Assembly (NCBI RefSeq): GCF_021917145.1
Contig: NC_061065.1
Location: 9,042,351-9,106,350 of the forward strand
Reading direction: 5' to 3'
Length of the DNA: 64,000 bases
DNA from: Hypomesus transpacificus
Lineage: Eukaryota > Chordata > Actinopteri > Osmeriformes > Osmeridae
The notes below the pieces were generated by a model. The model saw only the letters and a program-made list of their open reading frames with translations, had not been told where the DNA came from and searched no databases. Shown here piece by piece: positions 1 through 17,239 of this stretch. Each line of letters opens with the position of its first letter. Position 1 is the first letter of the stretch. A program made the translations under genes and the position numbers.

Positions 1-77
1 GGGAGAAAGGAGTAGGAGAGAGAGGTGAAGAGCAGGAAGAGTGGAGAGACGGTGTAAGTCTAGAATAGTTTTCCACA

Positions 78-258
78 CTTCATGAGGGCCAAACAGAGGC
101 TTCATGAGGGACAAACTGAGGTTTCATGAGGGCCAAACAGAGGGCTTCATGAGGGCCAAACAGAGGGCTTCATGAGGGCCAAACAGAGGGCTTCATGAGG
201 GCCAAACAGAGGCTTCATGAGGGCCAAACAGAGGCTTCATGAGGGCCAAACAGAGGCC
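78..258. repeat. 22-23 bp minisatellite in a KIF13B intron
   Basis: About eight head-to-tail copies of a 22-23 bp unit containing TTCATGAGGGCCAAACAGAG, differing by one base of length and a few substitutions. It lies in the intron that follows the last KIF13B exon visible here. There is no sign of coding or CRISPR function. Confidence 0.9.
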
Positions 259-309
259 TTGAGGGGTCCAGCAGTGCCGGAGAGGATCGAGGACACGGTG
301 AGAACTCAC

Positions 310-3300
310 AGGGTTGTCCTCGTCACTGTCCTTCCACTCCTGGTACAGCTCCCTCATGTCCACCAGACGGTTCTCCATCTTCTCCAGGGCCCAGATCTGC
401 TTGCCCTTCCCCTTCCTCCTCACCTGCACCGCCGGCTCACTCAGCACTGCGTCACGCTGGGGGGTGGAGGAGGGGAGGGGGAGGGAGGACAGGGGGGATG
501 GGAGGAGGGAGGTGAGGGGAGGAGGGACACAGAGAGGTCACGACAAACACTGCCTAATCATTATGATAGGTTAACATGTGTAGAACAGGAAACATTCCTC
601 TATGCGTGTAGAGGTCACACACACCTCTACACGCATAGCGGGACACACACACAGCTATGAACACACAGCTATGAACACACACGCCCAGACACACACACAC
701 ACACCTTCCTGTTGGCGTCCAGGTTGGCTGCAGGGATCTGCAGGGTGACCAGGTACTCGGTCTTCTTGTCCAGCTCATCAGAGATGAAGGCAGCTTCCTG
801 GGTCAGCAGGTTGGCTCTGACGATCTGCTCCCTGAGACGACGCAGGCTGCGCGTCATCATCGCCTCTCTGCCACGCACACAAACACACACAATTATGTAC
901 ACACAAACATCAATATCCACATACAAACATAAATGCACACACGTACTTTAAAATGCAGTATTTATTTTGTTTGTTTATTGTTTGTTCTATTTTGGAAATA
1001 TTCCATGCTTGAAGATAAATGTAATCAACCCCTTCTGCTACAGGCCCCTCTCACCTGTCCTCGCTCCAGCGGCGTACGCGGTTGTGTGCGGCGGGGGGGG
1101 GGCGGTGCGGTGGCGGAGGTGGGCGGAGCCAGGTCCAGGCCGGCGGTCCTCTCTGGGTGGAGCCGGCGGCGCAGCTGCTGCAGCTCCGTCTCATACATGT
1201 GCCGCTGGCGCTCCAGCGCCGAGCGCTTCTCCTCCTCATGCTGCCTCCCCAGAGCCTGCAGCACAGCCTGCATGGGGTCTGGGAGGGAGGGAGGGAGGGA
1301 GGGAGGGAGGGAGGGAGGGAGGGAGGGAGGGAGGGAGGGAGGGAGGGAGGGAGGGAGGGAGGGAGGGAGGGAGGGAGGGAGGGAGGGAGGGAGGGAGGGA
1401 GGGAGGGAGGGAGGGAGGGAGGGAGGAGGAGAGGAGAGGAGGAGAGGAGAGGAGAGGAGGGGAGAAAGAAGGAAAGCCAGGAGTTTAAGAACAAGTTTTG
1501 TCAGTCTTGTTTTGACATGCAGCATGTTCCTCCCACCCTCCTCCTCCTCCTGTCTTACCGTTGCTGCCCATGGTCTTCATCATGACCTCGGTCTGAGCAA
1601 ACTCGTAGCTGAAGCTGACCTCGCTAGACCCGTCGCTGGCCGAGTCCAAATCCACGTCCAGGTGGTCGACACTGAGGCCTGGCCTCATCCCCGCTCCCTC
1701 CTCCTCCTCCGCCCCAGCACGGGCCAGCTGTCTGGGGAGGTTGATCCTAGGGAGGGAGGGGGGGGGGAGAGAGAGAGGGAGAGGGGGATAAGGGAGAGGG
1801 AAAGCAAGAGTGAAGGAGTGGGAGAAAGAGAGAGAGACAGAATAGAGAGTTCCTCACACTGCCTAAGCAGTGGGCAGCTGAAGCCCTGCTCTCCTACCTG
1901 AAGAAGTGGTTGTTGCCCCAGAGGATGCGGTCGCCATGGTGAAGCTGGACCGGGCTGGTGACTGAAGACCCATTCACACAGGTGCTGTGGAGAGAGAGAT
2001 CATAGAGAGGAGAGTGTTATACAGATCTAATGTGTGTACAGAGTTGCATGTGTGTACAAGTGACCTACCGTGCATTGCGGTGAGGGGTGAGGACAACCCT
2101 GGTCTCCACGGTGATGTCGATGACACAGTGTTCGGCCTGGATAGCCATGCCACACAGCTGGATGTCCTGGGAATCTGCCGCTCCCACACGTGTGTGGTCC
2201 TGCACACGGCACACACACACACGGGACAGTGAGGCAGACGGTGTGTGTGTGTATGTGTGTGTGTCTGTGTGTGTCTCTGTGTACCTTCAGGTAGTAGACC
2301 AGCAGCTCGTTGAGAGCTGGGTCAGCGTTGAGGTTGACCAGGAAGCACTTGTCGTCCACCAGGCGTATCCCGGACGACTGGAGAGAGATCCCCAGACTCT
2401 CCAGCTGCTTCTGGCGCTCCTGGAACACACACAGTTCCAAATGACACTTGTTAAGTGGCCTTATGGAATAGCTTTGACCTGTACTTTACCACTGGAGGCA
2501 TGCACACAAAGTACAATAACATACAAGGTTCATGTGGTACATCTTGGGTATTTCGTCAGAGTGTGTGTGTATGTGTGTGTGTGTGTGTGTGTGCACCTGA
2601 GCGATGGCCTCGGTCTTCTTCAGTTTCTGCTCCCAGGTGATGGTCATCTCATGGATCAGTTTCTCAGACTCCTCCAGGCGCTCCTTCAACTCAGGAGCTT
2701 TCATAGACTGACCAGGAGACACAAAACACCATGAGGCACAAAACACCCTGACCATGAGGCAGAAAACACCTGACCACGAGGCACAAAACACCCTGACCAT
2801 GAGGCACAAAACACCTGACCAGGAGGCGCAAAACACCCTGACCAGGAGGCACAAAACACCATGAGGCACAAAACACCCTGACCAGAAGGCACAAAACACC
2901 ATGAGGCACAAAACAGCCTGACCATGAGGCAGAAAACACCTGACCACGAGGCACAAAACACCCTGACCATGAGGCACAAAACACCTGACCAGGAGGCGCA
3001 AAACACCCTGACCAGGAGGCACAAAACACCATGAGGCACAAAACAGCCTGACCAGGAGGCACAAAACACCCTGAGCATGTGCAGAGATTTCCTTTCCCTC
3101 TCCCTCCAGCTTGCCGTACCTCAGCCTCGGTCAGCTGGTCTCGCAGCTTATCCACCTCCTCCCTCAGCTCCCGGATGATGCGAGCGTTGGGGTCCTCGTT
3201 GACGACCGCGTGGTTAACGATGCTCTTGGCGCGGTCGGCGTAGCGCAGCGTGGACAGCGTCTCGTCGTAGTTGTCCGCTGCAGGGCTGATGGTGGCAATC

Positions 3301-6300
3301 ATGGCAGTCCGACTGTTACCCCCCAGACTGTCCTGGACGGGGGAGAGAAGAGAGGAGGGGAAGACAGGAAGGGAGGAGGACGAGGACACAGGGGGAGGAG
3401 GCAAAGGAGAGAATCAGAGGCTCTAGTAATGAGAGGCCCCCTTCATAGATGGCTAGAGATACAGATCAACAACCCTTCCTCTCTATCTCACTAGTCAGGT
3501 GGATGACATGAGGCTTGTGTCTCATAAATGGGGCATTGATTTGGATATAAGTGTCTGCTAAATGAATACATTCTAGTATGACATTCATATTAGCCCTGGT
3601 GGGTACCTTGAGTAGCCAGGTGAGCACAGAGTCTCGGTAGGGAACAAACTTGGTCTTGTTCTTCCCGGCTCCCTGGTCCGCCAGCGCTGAGATCACCAGC
3701 CCCAGGGTACTTAGAGACCTGGAGGGAGGAGGGGAAAAGAGAGAGAGGAAGGGAGGGAGGGAGGGAGGGAGGGAGGAAAGGAGGGAAGGAGGGAAGGAGG
3801 GAAGGAGGGAGATAGTTTTTTCTTAATCCAGTCCAGTGTAATAACCGCTCCCTGTCAAGGTGTTTAGTGCTGGGGAGACGGAGGAAGTACTTGTTGATGT
3901 TGCTGCCCTCCTTCAGCCTCTCCCCTGCTGCTCCAGTCTTGGCTGCTCTCTCACTGCCGGCCAGGTCCACCAGACTCAGCTTGCTCACCTTCTCTCCACT
4001 CGTCTACACTCGTACAAAGACGTTTGGGGGGAACATGAATAAAATGGATTGGATATAGATCCTCACAATAGACAGACCAAAAAACACAGACTGGCTGAAA
4101 ACCAGCTGGAGCTGTGGAAATCAGGTCCTTGTTTATCTGTAGTACAGACTTGATGTGCAACTTGTGCGTCTCTCAGGGTGAAAGTGTCTACTAGCTGAAA
4201 ACAGCGCTGTCTCACCCCAGACTTGACGTCCATGAGGGTGTGCGTGAGGATGATGTTGAAGACTCCGTGGGAGCGACTGCTCTCCTCGTTCATGTTGGTG
4301 GAAGCCACGGTACGAGACTTGTTCCCCTCTGACATCAGAGACTCAATGTCCTAGAGAGAGAGGGGGATGAGAGAGTGCAAGAGCGTGAGAGATAGAGGGA
4401 GAGAGAGAGGAAGCGAGTGGGTGAAAGTGAGATAAAGAGAGGGAGAGATAGAGGGATAGGGAGAGGAAGCGAGTGGGTGAAAGTGAGATAAAGAGAGGGA
4501 GAGATAGAGGGACAAAGGGAGGGACAGAAAGTGTGTATAGCTTAATAAGATAACCTCCACCTATCCAATGCTAACCAGTGCCCATAAGCTTACTGCTGTA
4601 ATAGAAATCTACATACATTAACACATTGTTAACCAAAAACAGACATGCGTGTACAGACAGTGAACAGTACCTTGTAGCTGGCCACAGCCAAACGAGACAG
4701 GCCGTCAACATATGGCCCCAGAACCTTGTGTTCCCTCACCCGCAGGGTCTGCCGGCTGCTGCAGACGGAGTGAGGAGAGGGAGGGAGTGAGAGATTTATC
4801 TTAAAATAAAAACTTTGATTTTAATTTGTTTTGTTTTTTTATCTTAAAATAAAAATTCAGATTTTTTAATATATTGTGTAATATATCTTAAAATAAACTA
4901 TACGATATTAAAAATAAAATAATTCTTAAAATAAAAACTTGTCTGATAAATGAATTGTAACTGTGCTGTGATCCATCAGTAGCATCTCACCCCTTGGGGT
5001 CGAGGAGATCGCGGACCCTCTCGTTGTAGATCTCCATGTATGAGACCTCCACGGTGAAGCTCTCCCCCTCTCTCTGCTCCCTCAGCGTGCGCTCAAACAG
5101 CACGCTGCACAGGCGAGGACTCAGCCCCGGCTGCTCAGCAGAGCCCATCATGGTGTAGGACTTCCCAGAGCCTGCACACACACACACATACGTATACACA
5201 CACACACACACAAGCACACAGACACGCACATAAACACATGCACGTACGATCACACATTAAGACACATAAACACACAAATCAGTCCTCAGTCAATAATACG
5301 CAAAGGACCTCATTGGAAAAACATGCGCAATTTGAAAATTAGGCAGCCAGACAGTTACCCGTCTGTCCGTAGGCAAAGATGCAGGCATTATAGCCCATGA
5401 AGGCATTGTCCAGAAGACTCTCTCCAAGGGACTGGAAGACAATGTCTTGACCTATGCATCATCACACACACACAGGATAAGTACAGTTCAATAACTATAT
5501 GTATATTACAGATATTGAATATTTCACTGCAATATTATATAACATGAATATAACATATTTTACATATTACAGATTTTGAAGTTGCTGTCAAACCTGCAAA
5601 CTTGTCCTTTTCAGATTCATCCATGGACCAGAAACAGTAGTCATAAGCAAAAACCTTAATGAAAAAAGGAATCAATAGATTTAGCTAGAGCCAGATCAGT
5701 AACAAAGACATACATGTATAAGTAATAATAAGTGTATATTATATAGTTTTTTATATATATACATTCATATATGTGTGTATATATACAATCTCTCTTATTT
5801 TTGTATTGCTCACCTTAGACTGATTCCTGGAACCAAACACATGGAAGGGAAAAGAATGTTAATCTTGGTCAAACAAACAACTTCAATAACAGTTTTAGTA
5901 TAATCCTTTAGTTCTTTATCTTAACTAAACATCAAGTACCGTATTTCTTCGAATAAACGCCGCCCTCGAATATACACCGCACCAAAAATGAACATTGTGT
6001 AATAAACGCCGCCCTTCAATAAACGCTGCACCAAAAAAATCTGAAAACGGTTATTTAATTAGTTAAATTCCACCCCAGTATTTATTACCCACGTACATAA
6101 CTTTCTGCACAGCTTTCTGTTTGAAAGCTGATGTGTATGAATGTTTAGGCATGCTACTTCAGATTTCTACACAATATAGAACACATGTATTTGAGACAGT
6201 TGTACTACCAATGCTCACCTAATTGATAGCCAATGAGAAAGGGAGTTGCCGCACTCATAGACACACAAAAAATAGACAAGGAATTCAGCGAATGAAACCT

Positions 6301-9277
6301 GCGTTTTTAGCTTCATGATTCATTTGTCACAATGCCAGCAACAAAGTTGTCTATGGCTGCACTGCAGTTACAATTCACGAAATCTCTCTTACTAATTAAA
6401 CGCGCCCTCGAATAAACGTAGCACCAAAATTGAACGTTGTTTAATAAACGCTGCTGCGTTTAGTCGAAGAAATACGGTAGATCTGGAAGGACATCAATCC
6501 AGATTATAGAGATCATAACAATGTATGTTCTATACATTCACATACACACAAATACACTGACATTCCTATGGTCACATTAAAATAATGGGCAATTCACCTT
6601 TTTTTATCCTAACCTTTGAAAAGATCAATCATCTGACTGCTTTCTCACTTGTGAACATGACCTTCCAAATTCAAATTGTGAAATTCTGATCTCAAAAATT
6701 CTAACAATTTTAGACAACGACAAAAATCTGATTGCAAGATCCAGGACACCAAGGATAGGTAAGGCAATCGAGCCTGAATGCAATCGAACCATCTCACTTC
6801 TCCGAAAAGGGTCCAACTGCAGACCTCTCTCCTCAGGCCCCTCTCAACCAGGTTTAGCTGCAAGCAGTTATACAATCTGAATTTTTTCAGCTTAAATTTT
6901 TGTTATCTTAATTTCACCATTCAAATTTGAGCAGCCTTTTACATTGAAATAAATTCATATTTCAAAAGGTGAATTCAAAACGAACAAATTCAGTGTTGTT
7001 TGAATTTCAATATTAAGTATTCAATGCCTTTTAAAATTCAAAACATTATATCACTGATTTGCTTCCATACTAATGCATGCAGTAGGCCTATATAAAATCA
7101 ATTTGCGGTAGAAACAGCTGAAAAAATCTGGGAGAAAAAAAAGGCTAAAAAGCTGTATGTGTTTTGGAGCCGAGCACAGGGCTGGCAGCCATGAGACAGG
7201 GTCTCCTGTGTGGCATCAGTGTCCATGAAAGAGACACATTGAGACTCCCTGGTGCATTCCTGAGATAGCAGGCAGACCCCAACAGCTCCACAGACCTGGT
7301 GGAGGAGTGTGTGTGCACGTGTGTGTGGGTGTGTGTGTGTGTGTGTGTGTGTGCATGTGAATTTCTGTGAGTGCGTGTGCGTCTTTAAATGGCTTTCAAG
7401 AGGCTTCTTATCAATGAGCCTCAGCTCAGATATGATAATAACAACGTCCAAGAAGTAGAGTGCTCAAGAGCCATTCCTTCTTCTAAATGGACCCTTCAAC
7501 CACATGTTCTTTCCAGAAACAACCCTCCCTGGCTGTTAATCAGCTGTTTCATCTCCTAAACATGTTAGAAACACATTAGCGACAGGGACATTCGAGAGCA
7601 CTGGTTAGATATTTCCACCCACACAGCAGCCTTGGTTCTGGGTCTGCTTCTCTGTGTGGAAGTGCCTTAAAGTGCTTCTCTCTAGAGCCTGTTTAACCAG
7701 TTCACACACTGACAGCCCCAGGGGAAGCAAATCACATCATTGAAGCATGTCAGGGCAAAATAACAAAAGTTGGACATCAAAAAAACTCTAAACAAGACCT
7801 GATCTTATCTCAGTCTAGCTGGAAACTAAATGCCAATGTTATTGATCATGTGTTTCAAAAATTAATTTGTGTGTGGGCTGACTTCAGGTAGATTACATGC
7901 AGGAACAGGTCTTACAAGTAGCTGCCAACCCTCTCAGGACCATCCCGCCTGAACTTCTTGCCTCCCTGCCTAACTCAATAGATGATTGCCTGTTTGACTG
8001 ACGTACTGCCTGCCTCACTGACTCTCTGCCAGCCTAACTGCCTGGCTGACTGAGTCACTGAAAAGAGCATAGCAGGAACAGACACACCTTTTGTCAAGAG
8101 AGGCACAGGAAAGGGAGGAGGGTGGTGTGAAGGGTGAGAAGGGAGGAGTAAGGAGGGAGGAAGTAAAGAGTTGGATTAAAGCCTCCTCCCACATGTAGCT
8201 ACCAGATTGGTCAGCCAGCTGCCCCTGGTCAGTAATAAGACAGTTAAAAGACAGGTCATTGTGATGTGTGGGATATTTAATATGATTCTAGATGCACTAC
8301 ACAGAACCCACTATAACATCCACCATGGTTAAGAGTTGATCCCACCTGGTAATCACAGAATGGTTCCAAGCCACCAACAAATACTTAAAAGCTGTCGGCT
8401 ATCATATCCAGGCAGTAGCTGGTCACACCTGGTCCTATTCTGGTGTAATGCAATGTGGGCTCTCCCCATGTCCCCTACATCTACAGGCCTACCTGGGGTC
8501 TCCCTTGCTCAGGTTGGCACTGGCTGGGTGCAAGACCGTCTGGTTTCCCTCGATCTCCACCACACATTTGGTCTTCAGGTCCTTCTCTGAGGGGAAATGG
8601 TTAATTAATCTACATGCTTTGTTTATTGCAGGTGCTTAAAGAGAAATGGCTTCCTTAAATGGGAGTTTTCCATTCAGGGTACACAGCAGTGTTTAATGCC
8701 ACCATTAAATGGGTAAGATAGGCCCGGGGGCAAAAGCTTTTGTCGGAGGTCCTAGTGATTGATGACTCAGCAGCCCCAAATAGGATACGACATTAGCATT
8801 CACATACAGTCCTTACAAAGACACATACTCTGACACTGTGTCACTGTGGAACATTCAGCCTTGGTGTCAACAAATATTATGTTTGTACAACAGGGTAGAG
8901 TTCAGGTTTACTTTATGTAGCCTACTGCACATGAGGACTAATTTAGGTAAATGATCAATTCTAACATTACTTCAACTGGCGTATACTGTCTGCCAACAAT
9001 CCACCGAACAAAACAAACATTCGTACTTGGAACAGACATGATTTGTGTGCTGGGCATGGACAAGGCGAGGCATTCCCTGAACAGATATGAAGGAAAAGTA
9101 AGCTTCCTCTTCCCATGACACCACCGGCCAACATAAATAAGTACAGGGAAAGAACAGCGCATGAAAATAAAATGACTGTCACAAGGCTCTTGTTATAGTG
9201 TACCTACCTCTCCTGTTCATTGGTCGAACGCGAACAGCGACCTTCACGTTCGAATCGCTCAAGCCAGTGTCATCCAT
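310..9277 (-). CDS. kif13b: KIF13B, kinesin-3 motor, N-terminal part (continues beyond left edge)
   Basis: Plus-end-directed microtubule motor of the kinesin-3 family (GAKIN). Coding exons: 9277-9208, 8586-8493, 5826-5814, 5654-5594, 5451-5359, 5171-4991, 4758-4671, 4350-4216, 4003-3891, 3718-3607, 3332-3120, 2707-2597, 2419-2285, 2199-2069, 1984-1898, 1746-1559, 1278-1055, 867-705, 456-310. All have GT/AG borders. The start reads [19 protein letters not shown]. Motor motifs are present in order: P-loop GQTGSGKS, switch I NEESSRSH, switch II DLAGSE. The coiled-coil neck follows, then an FHA domain ([11 protein letters not shown]) and the stretch before the KIF13 stalk ([18 protein letters not shown]). 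The wording [10 protein letters not shown] and [11 protein letters not shown] fits KIF13B better than KIF13A. About 786 of an expected ~1,800 residues are here. Phases agree at every junction except that exon 1278-1055 is one base too long, at a run of ten G. A non-coding 5' exon beyond 9,290 is possible. Confidence 0.96.
1281..1426. repeat. (GGGA)~36 tetranucleotide array touching a splice acceptor
   Basis: About 36 uninterrupted GGGA units, extended by GGAGA-type purine sequence to about 1480. On the minus (coding) strand this is (TCCC)n ending directly at the AG before the KIF13B exon starting at 1278, so it is that exon's polypyrimidine tract. The G-rich plus strand has G-quadruplex potential. 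Confidence 0.95.
2709..3074. repeat. 21-23 bp minisatellite with ~170 bp higher-order repeat, KIF13B intron
   Basis: About 17 copies of a unit like CTGACCAGGAGGCACAAAACAC fill almost the whole 412-bp intron between exons 3332-3120 and 2707-2597. The block beginning at 2751 is repeated nearly exactly from 2921, a ~170-bp higher-order duplication. The unit lacks stop codons on the minus strand, so long but meaningless open frames arise. Confidence 0.93.
3747..3811. repeat. (GGGA)n / (GGAA)n purine microsatellite
   Basis: Short second GGGA/GGAAG array just upstream (in gene sense) of the KIF13B exon 3718-3607 acceptor. On the coding strand it also supplies pyrimidines to that acceptor. Confidence 0.85.
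5939..6477. mobile_element. Non-autonomous DNA transposon with inverted ends, TA target duplication
   Basis: A 539-bp element in a KIF13B intron flanked by TA on both sides. Left end CCGTATTTCTTCGAATAAAC and right end (reverse complement) CCGTATTTCTTCGACTAAAC form terminal inverted repeats. A ~50-bp block (GCCCTCGAATA...GCACCAAAA...AACATTGT...AATAAACGC) occurs near both ends in direct orientation, about 440 bp apart, on top of the inverted ends. No transposase frame is present. The ends look like a family widespread in aquatic animals, but I cannot assign a superfamily. Confidence 0.75.
6480..8492. other. KIF13B large intron, remainder
   Basis: AT-rich intron sequence with a (TG)n tract around 7310-7352. 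No exon, RNA gene or clear repeat family seen. Confidence 0.6.
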
Positions 9278-10368
9278 TGCGACAGCTGACTTTCTGACTG
9301 TGGTTAGGAAAAATTGAAGACACACATATATTCATTTGGAAAGCAAAAATAGACCACACTAATGCTTAACTTTAGTAGTCTGTCTTGAAACCATACGCTT
9401 GCAAATTATGAAACTTCCCACTGTAGTTAGGCTGGTGCACATAGCCTAGGTTATTCTAAGAAATGATAGGCTTCACTCTATTGTGTAGCCTGCTCTTTAC
9501 CCTTCTTATCTTCAGTGACAGTGCGTCCCTATTCAGCAAAGGCAGCACGCAAAGTCTAGGTCAATTACTTATAGCTAGCTAACTAGCAACGTAGTGCAAA
9601 CTTACCAAGCTAAGAATGAATGTAATCGCAGGTATTCCCCTGCCCCTCAAGCGTCTCGGCCAGCGCTATCTTCCAGTGGACCTCTTCTACCCAGTGCTGA
9701 CTGGATAAAGACAAGCGAGAAATCGGGACATTTTAACAGAATTATTCAACCAGCGACGACGATAAATACACGAGACAACTCTATACCTATTTTTACATAT
9801 TCTGAGATGATTCAGAAAATCGAATTATGTCTCTTTTAGTCCAAATTTACAGTCGACGACGACCCATTCTGTTCGCTCCTCCACCTGTTGCATTTCCTTA
9901 TACTGCCCGTAGAGATCACTGAAGTCACCTGAAACCTTGGCAAAAGCAGATTAGGTCGGATTTCCCGGTTGCGAAAATGTTACATACACTGAAATGCTAA
10001 AACAAATGTATAAAAAATTGTAAACGGTGCATGTTATGGTTGTTTTAATTTGGGCGAAATTAAAATTAAGATGAGGCGGCTTTATTTAAAATATAATAAA
10101 TAAATATAAATTGTTAATGAAACAGCGTACAGTCTTCTGTACTCATAATATATATGAATAGTATTTATATTTTATTGTCATCATTATTACTACAATTAGC
10201 CCTTAACCAGCATATTGGTTCGTTCACGTTACTTTGCGACAGTTTAAAGCAGCACACGGCAAAGTTAGAACGTGTTGATGTGTTTACAACATTTTCAGAG
10301 GTCTCGCCTTCCCAAGCAAATTGATATCCAAGATTTTGTGAATTTCAGGTTTCAACTCACTCGTTAAC
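9278..10368. promoter_or_regulatory. Divergent KIF13B / ELP3 intergenic promoter region
   Basis: 1,091 bp separate the two start codons, which point away from each other, so this interval must hold both promoters and 5' leaders. A possible KIF13B leader acceptor (CCACAG on the minus strand) lies near 9,293. No canonical TATA box was assigned. Part of the interval around 9,230-9,900 has local CpG-containing stretches. Confidence 0.6.
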
Positions 10369-16715
<6,347 letters not shown>

Positions 16716-17202
16716 GGACAATATACTCCAGTATCCAATTCTACCACCTTTTTCCCTGGACTCAACTGCGAAACATTTGTATTTATTAAGACGTTATTAA
16801 TTTCAATCATTTTATTACAGAAAGTATCAAAGTTAATGTGGAGGGTTGAAAACGGTTTGCTTGTAGGTCTGTTTTGGTGCTGGAAGAAAAGCGGTCTGTT
16901 TATCTTCATGGTGTTAGATAATCATGTTCACAGTCAGATCAGAGAAACCCCTTATGAATTAACTCTCATTACTGGTTGGCTATGTCTGAGCGAATTGTGG
17001 GAGAAATCTAAGTCGCCGTTTTATAATCATACTCATGTTTTCTTTTATAGGACAGGAAATGAAAGAATAGATACATAAATTGCTTTTTAAAACCAGTTTA
17101 ATCCTTTGTCCTCATTTTGCGTGTGTATTTGCTTTTTTTCAACATGGGTTACTTTTTCCCAAGTTACTTTTCAGATCAGGACTGACTCGTTTCAGGATAA
17201 AA

Positions 17203-17208
17203 AATAAA
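17203..17208 (+). terminator. ELP3 polyadenylation signal AATAAA
   Basis: The first of a cluster of AATAAA hexamers about 490 bp after the ELP3 stop codon. It is the most likely 3' end of the transcript. Others follow within 30 bp. Confidence 0.6.
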
Positions 17209-17239
17209 ATAAATATGTTTTAATAAAATAAAGTCTTTA

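Noticed and set aside
78-258. CRISPR-like regular repeat
   Set aside because: Units are head-to-tail with no spacers, in a vertebrate intron; it is a minisatellite.
1281-1426. Open frames rich in EGG or SLPP repeats
   Set aside because: Translations of the (GGGA)n microsatellite.
2486-3404. Long minus-strand open frames with repeating [15 protein letters not shown]-like residues
   Set aside because: They come from a stop-free minisatellite inside a KIF13B intron; the repeat is open in more than one frame and the intron has normal borders.
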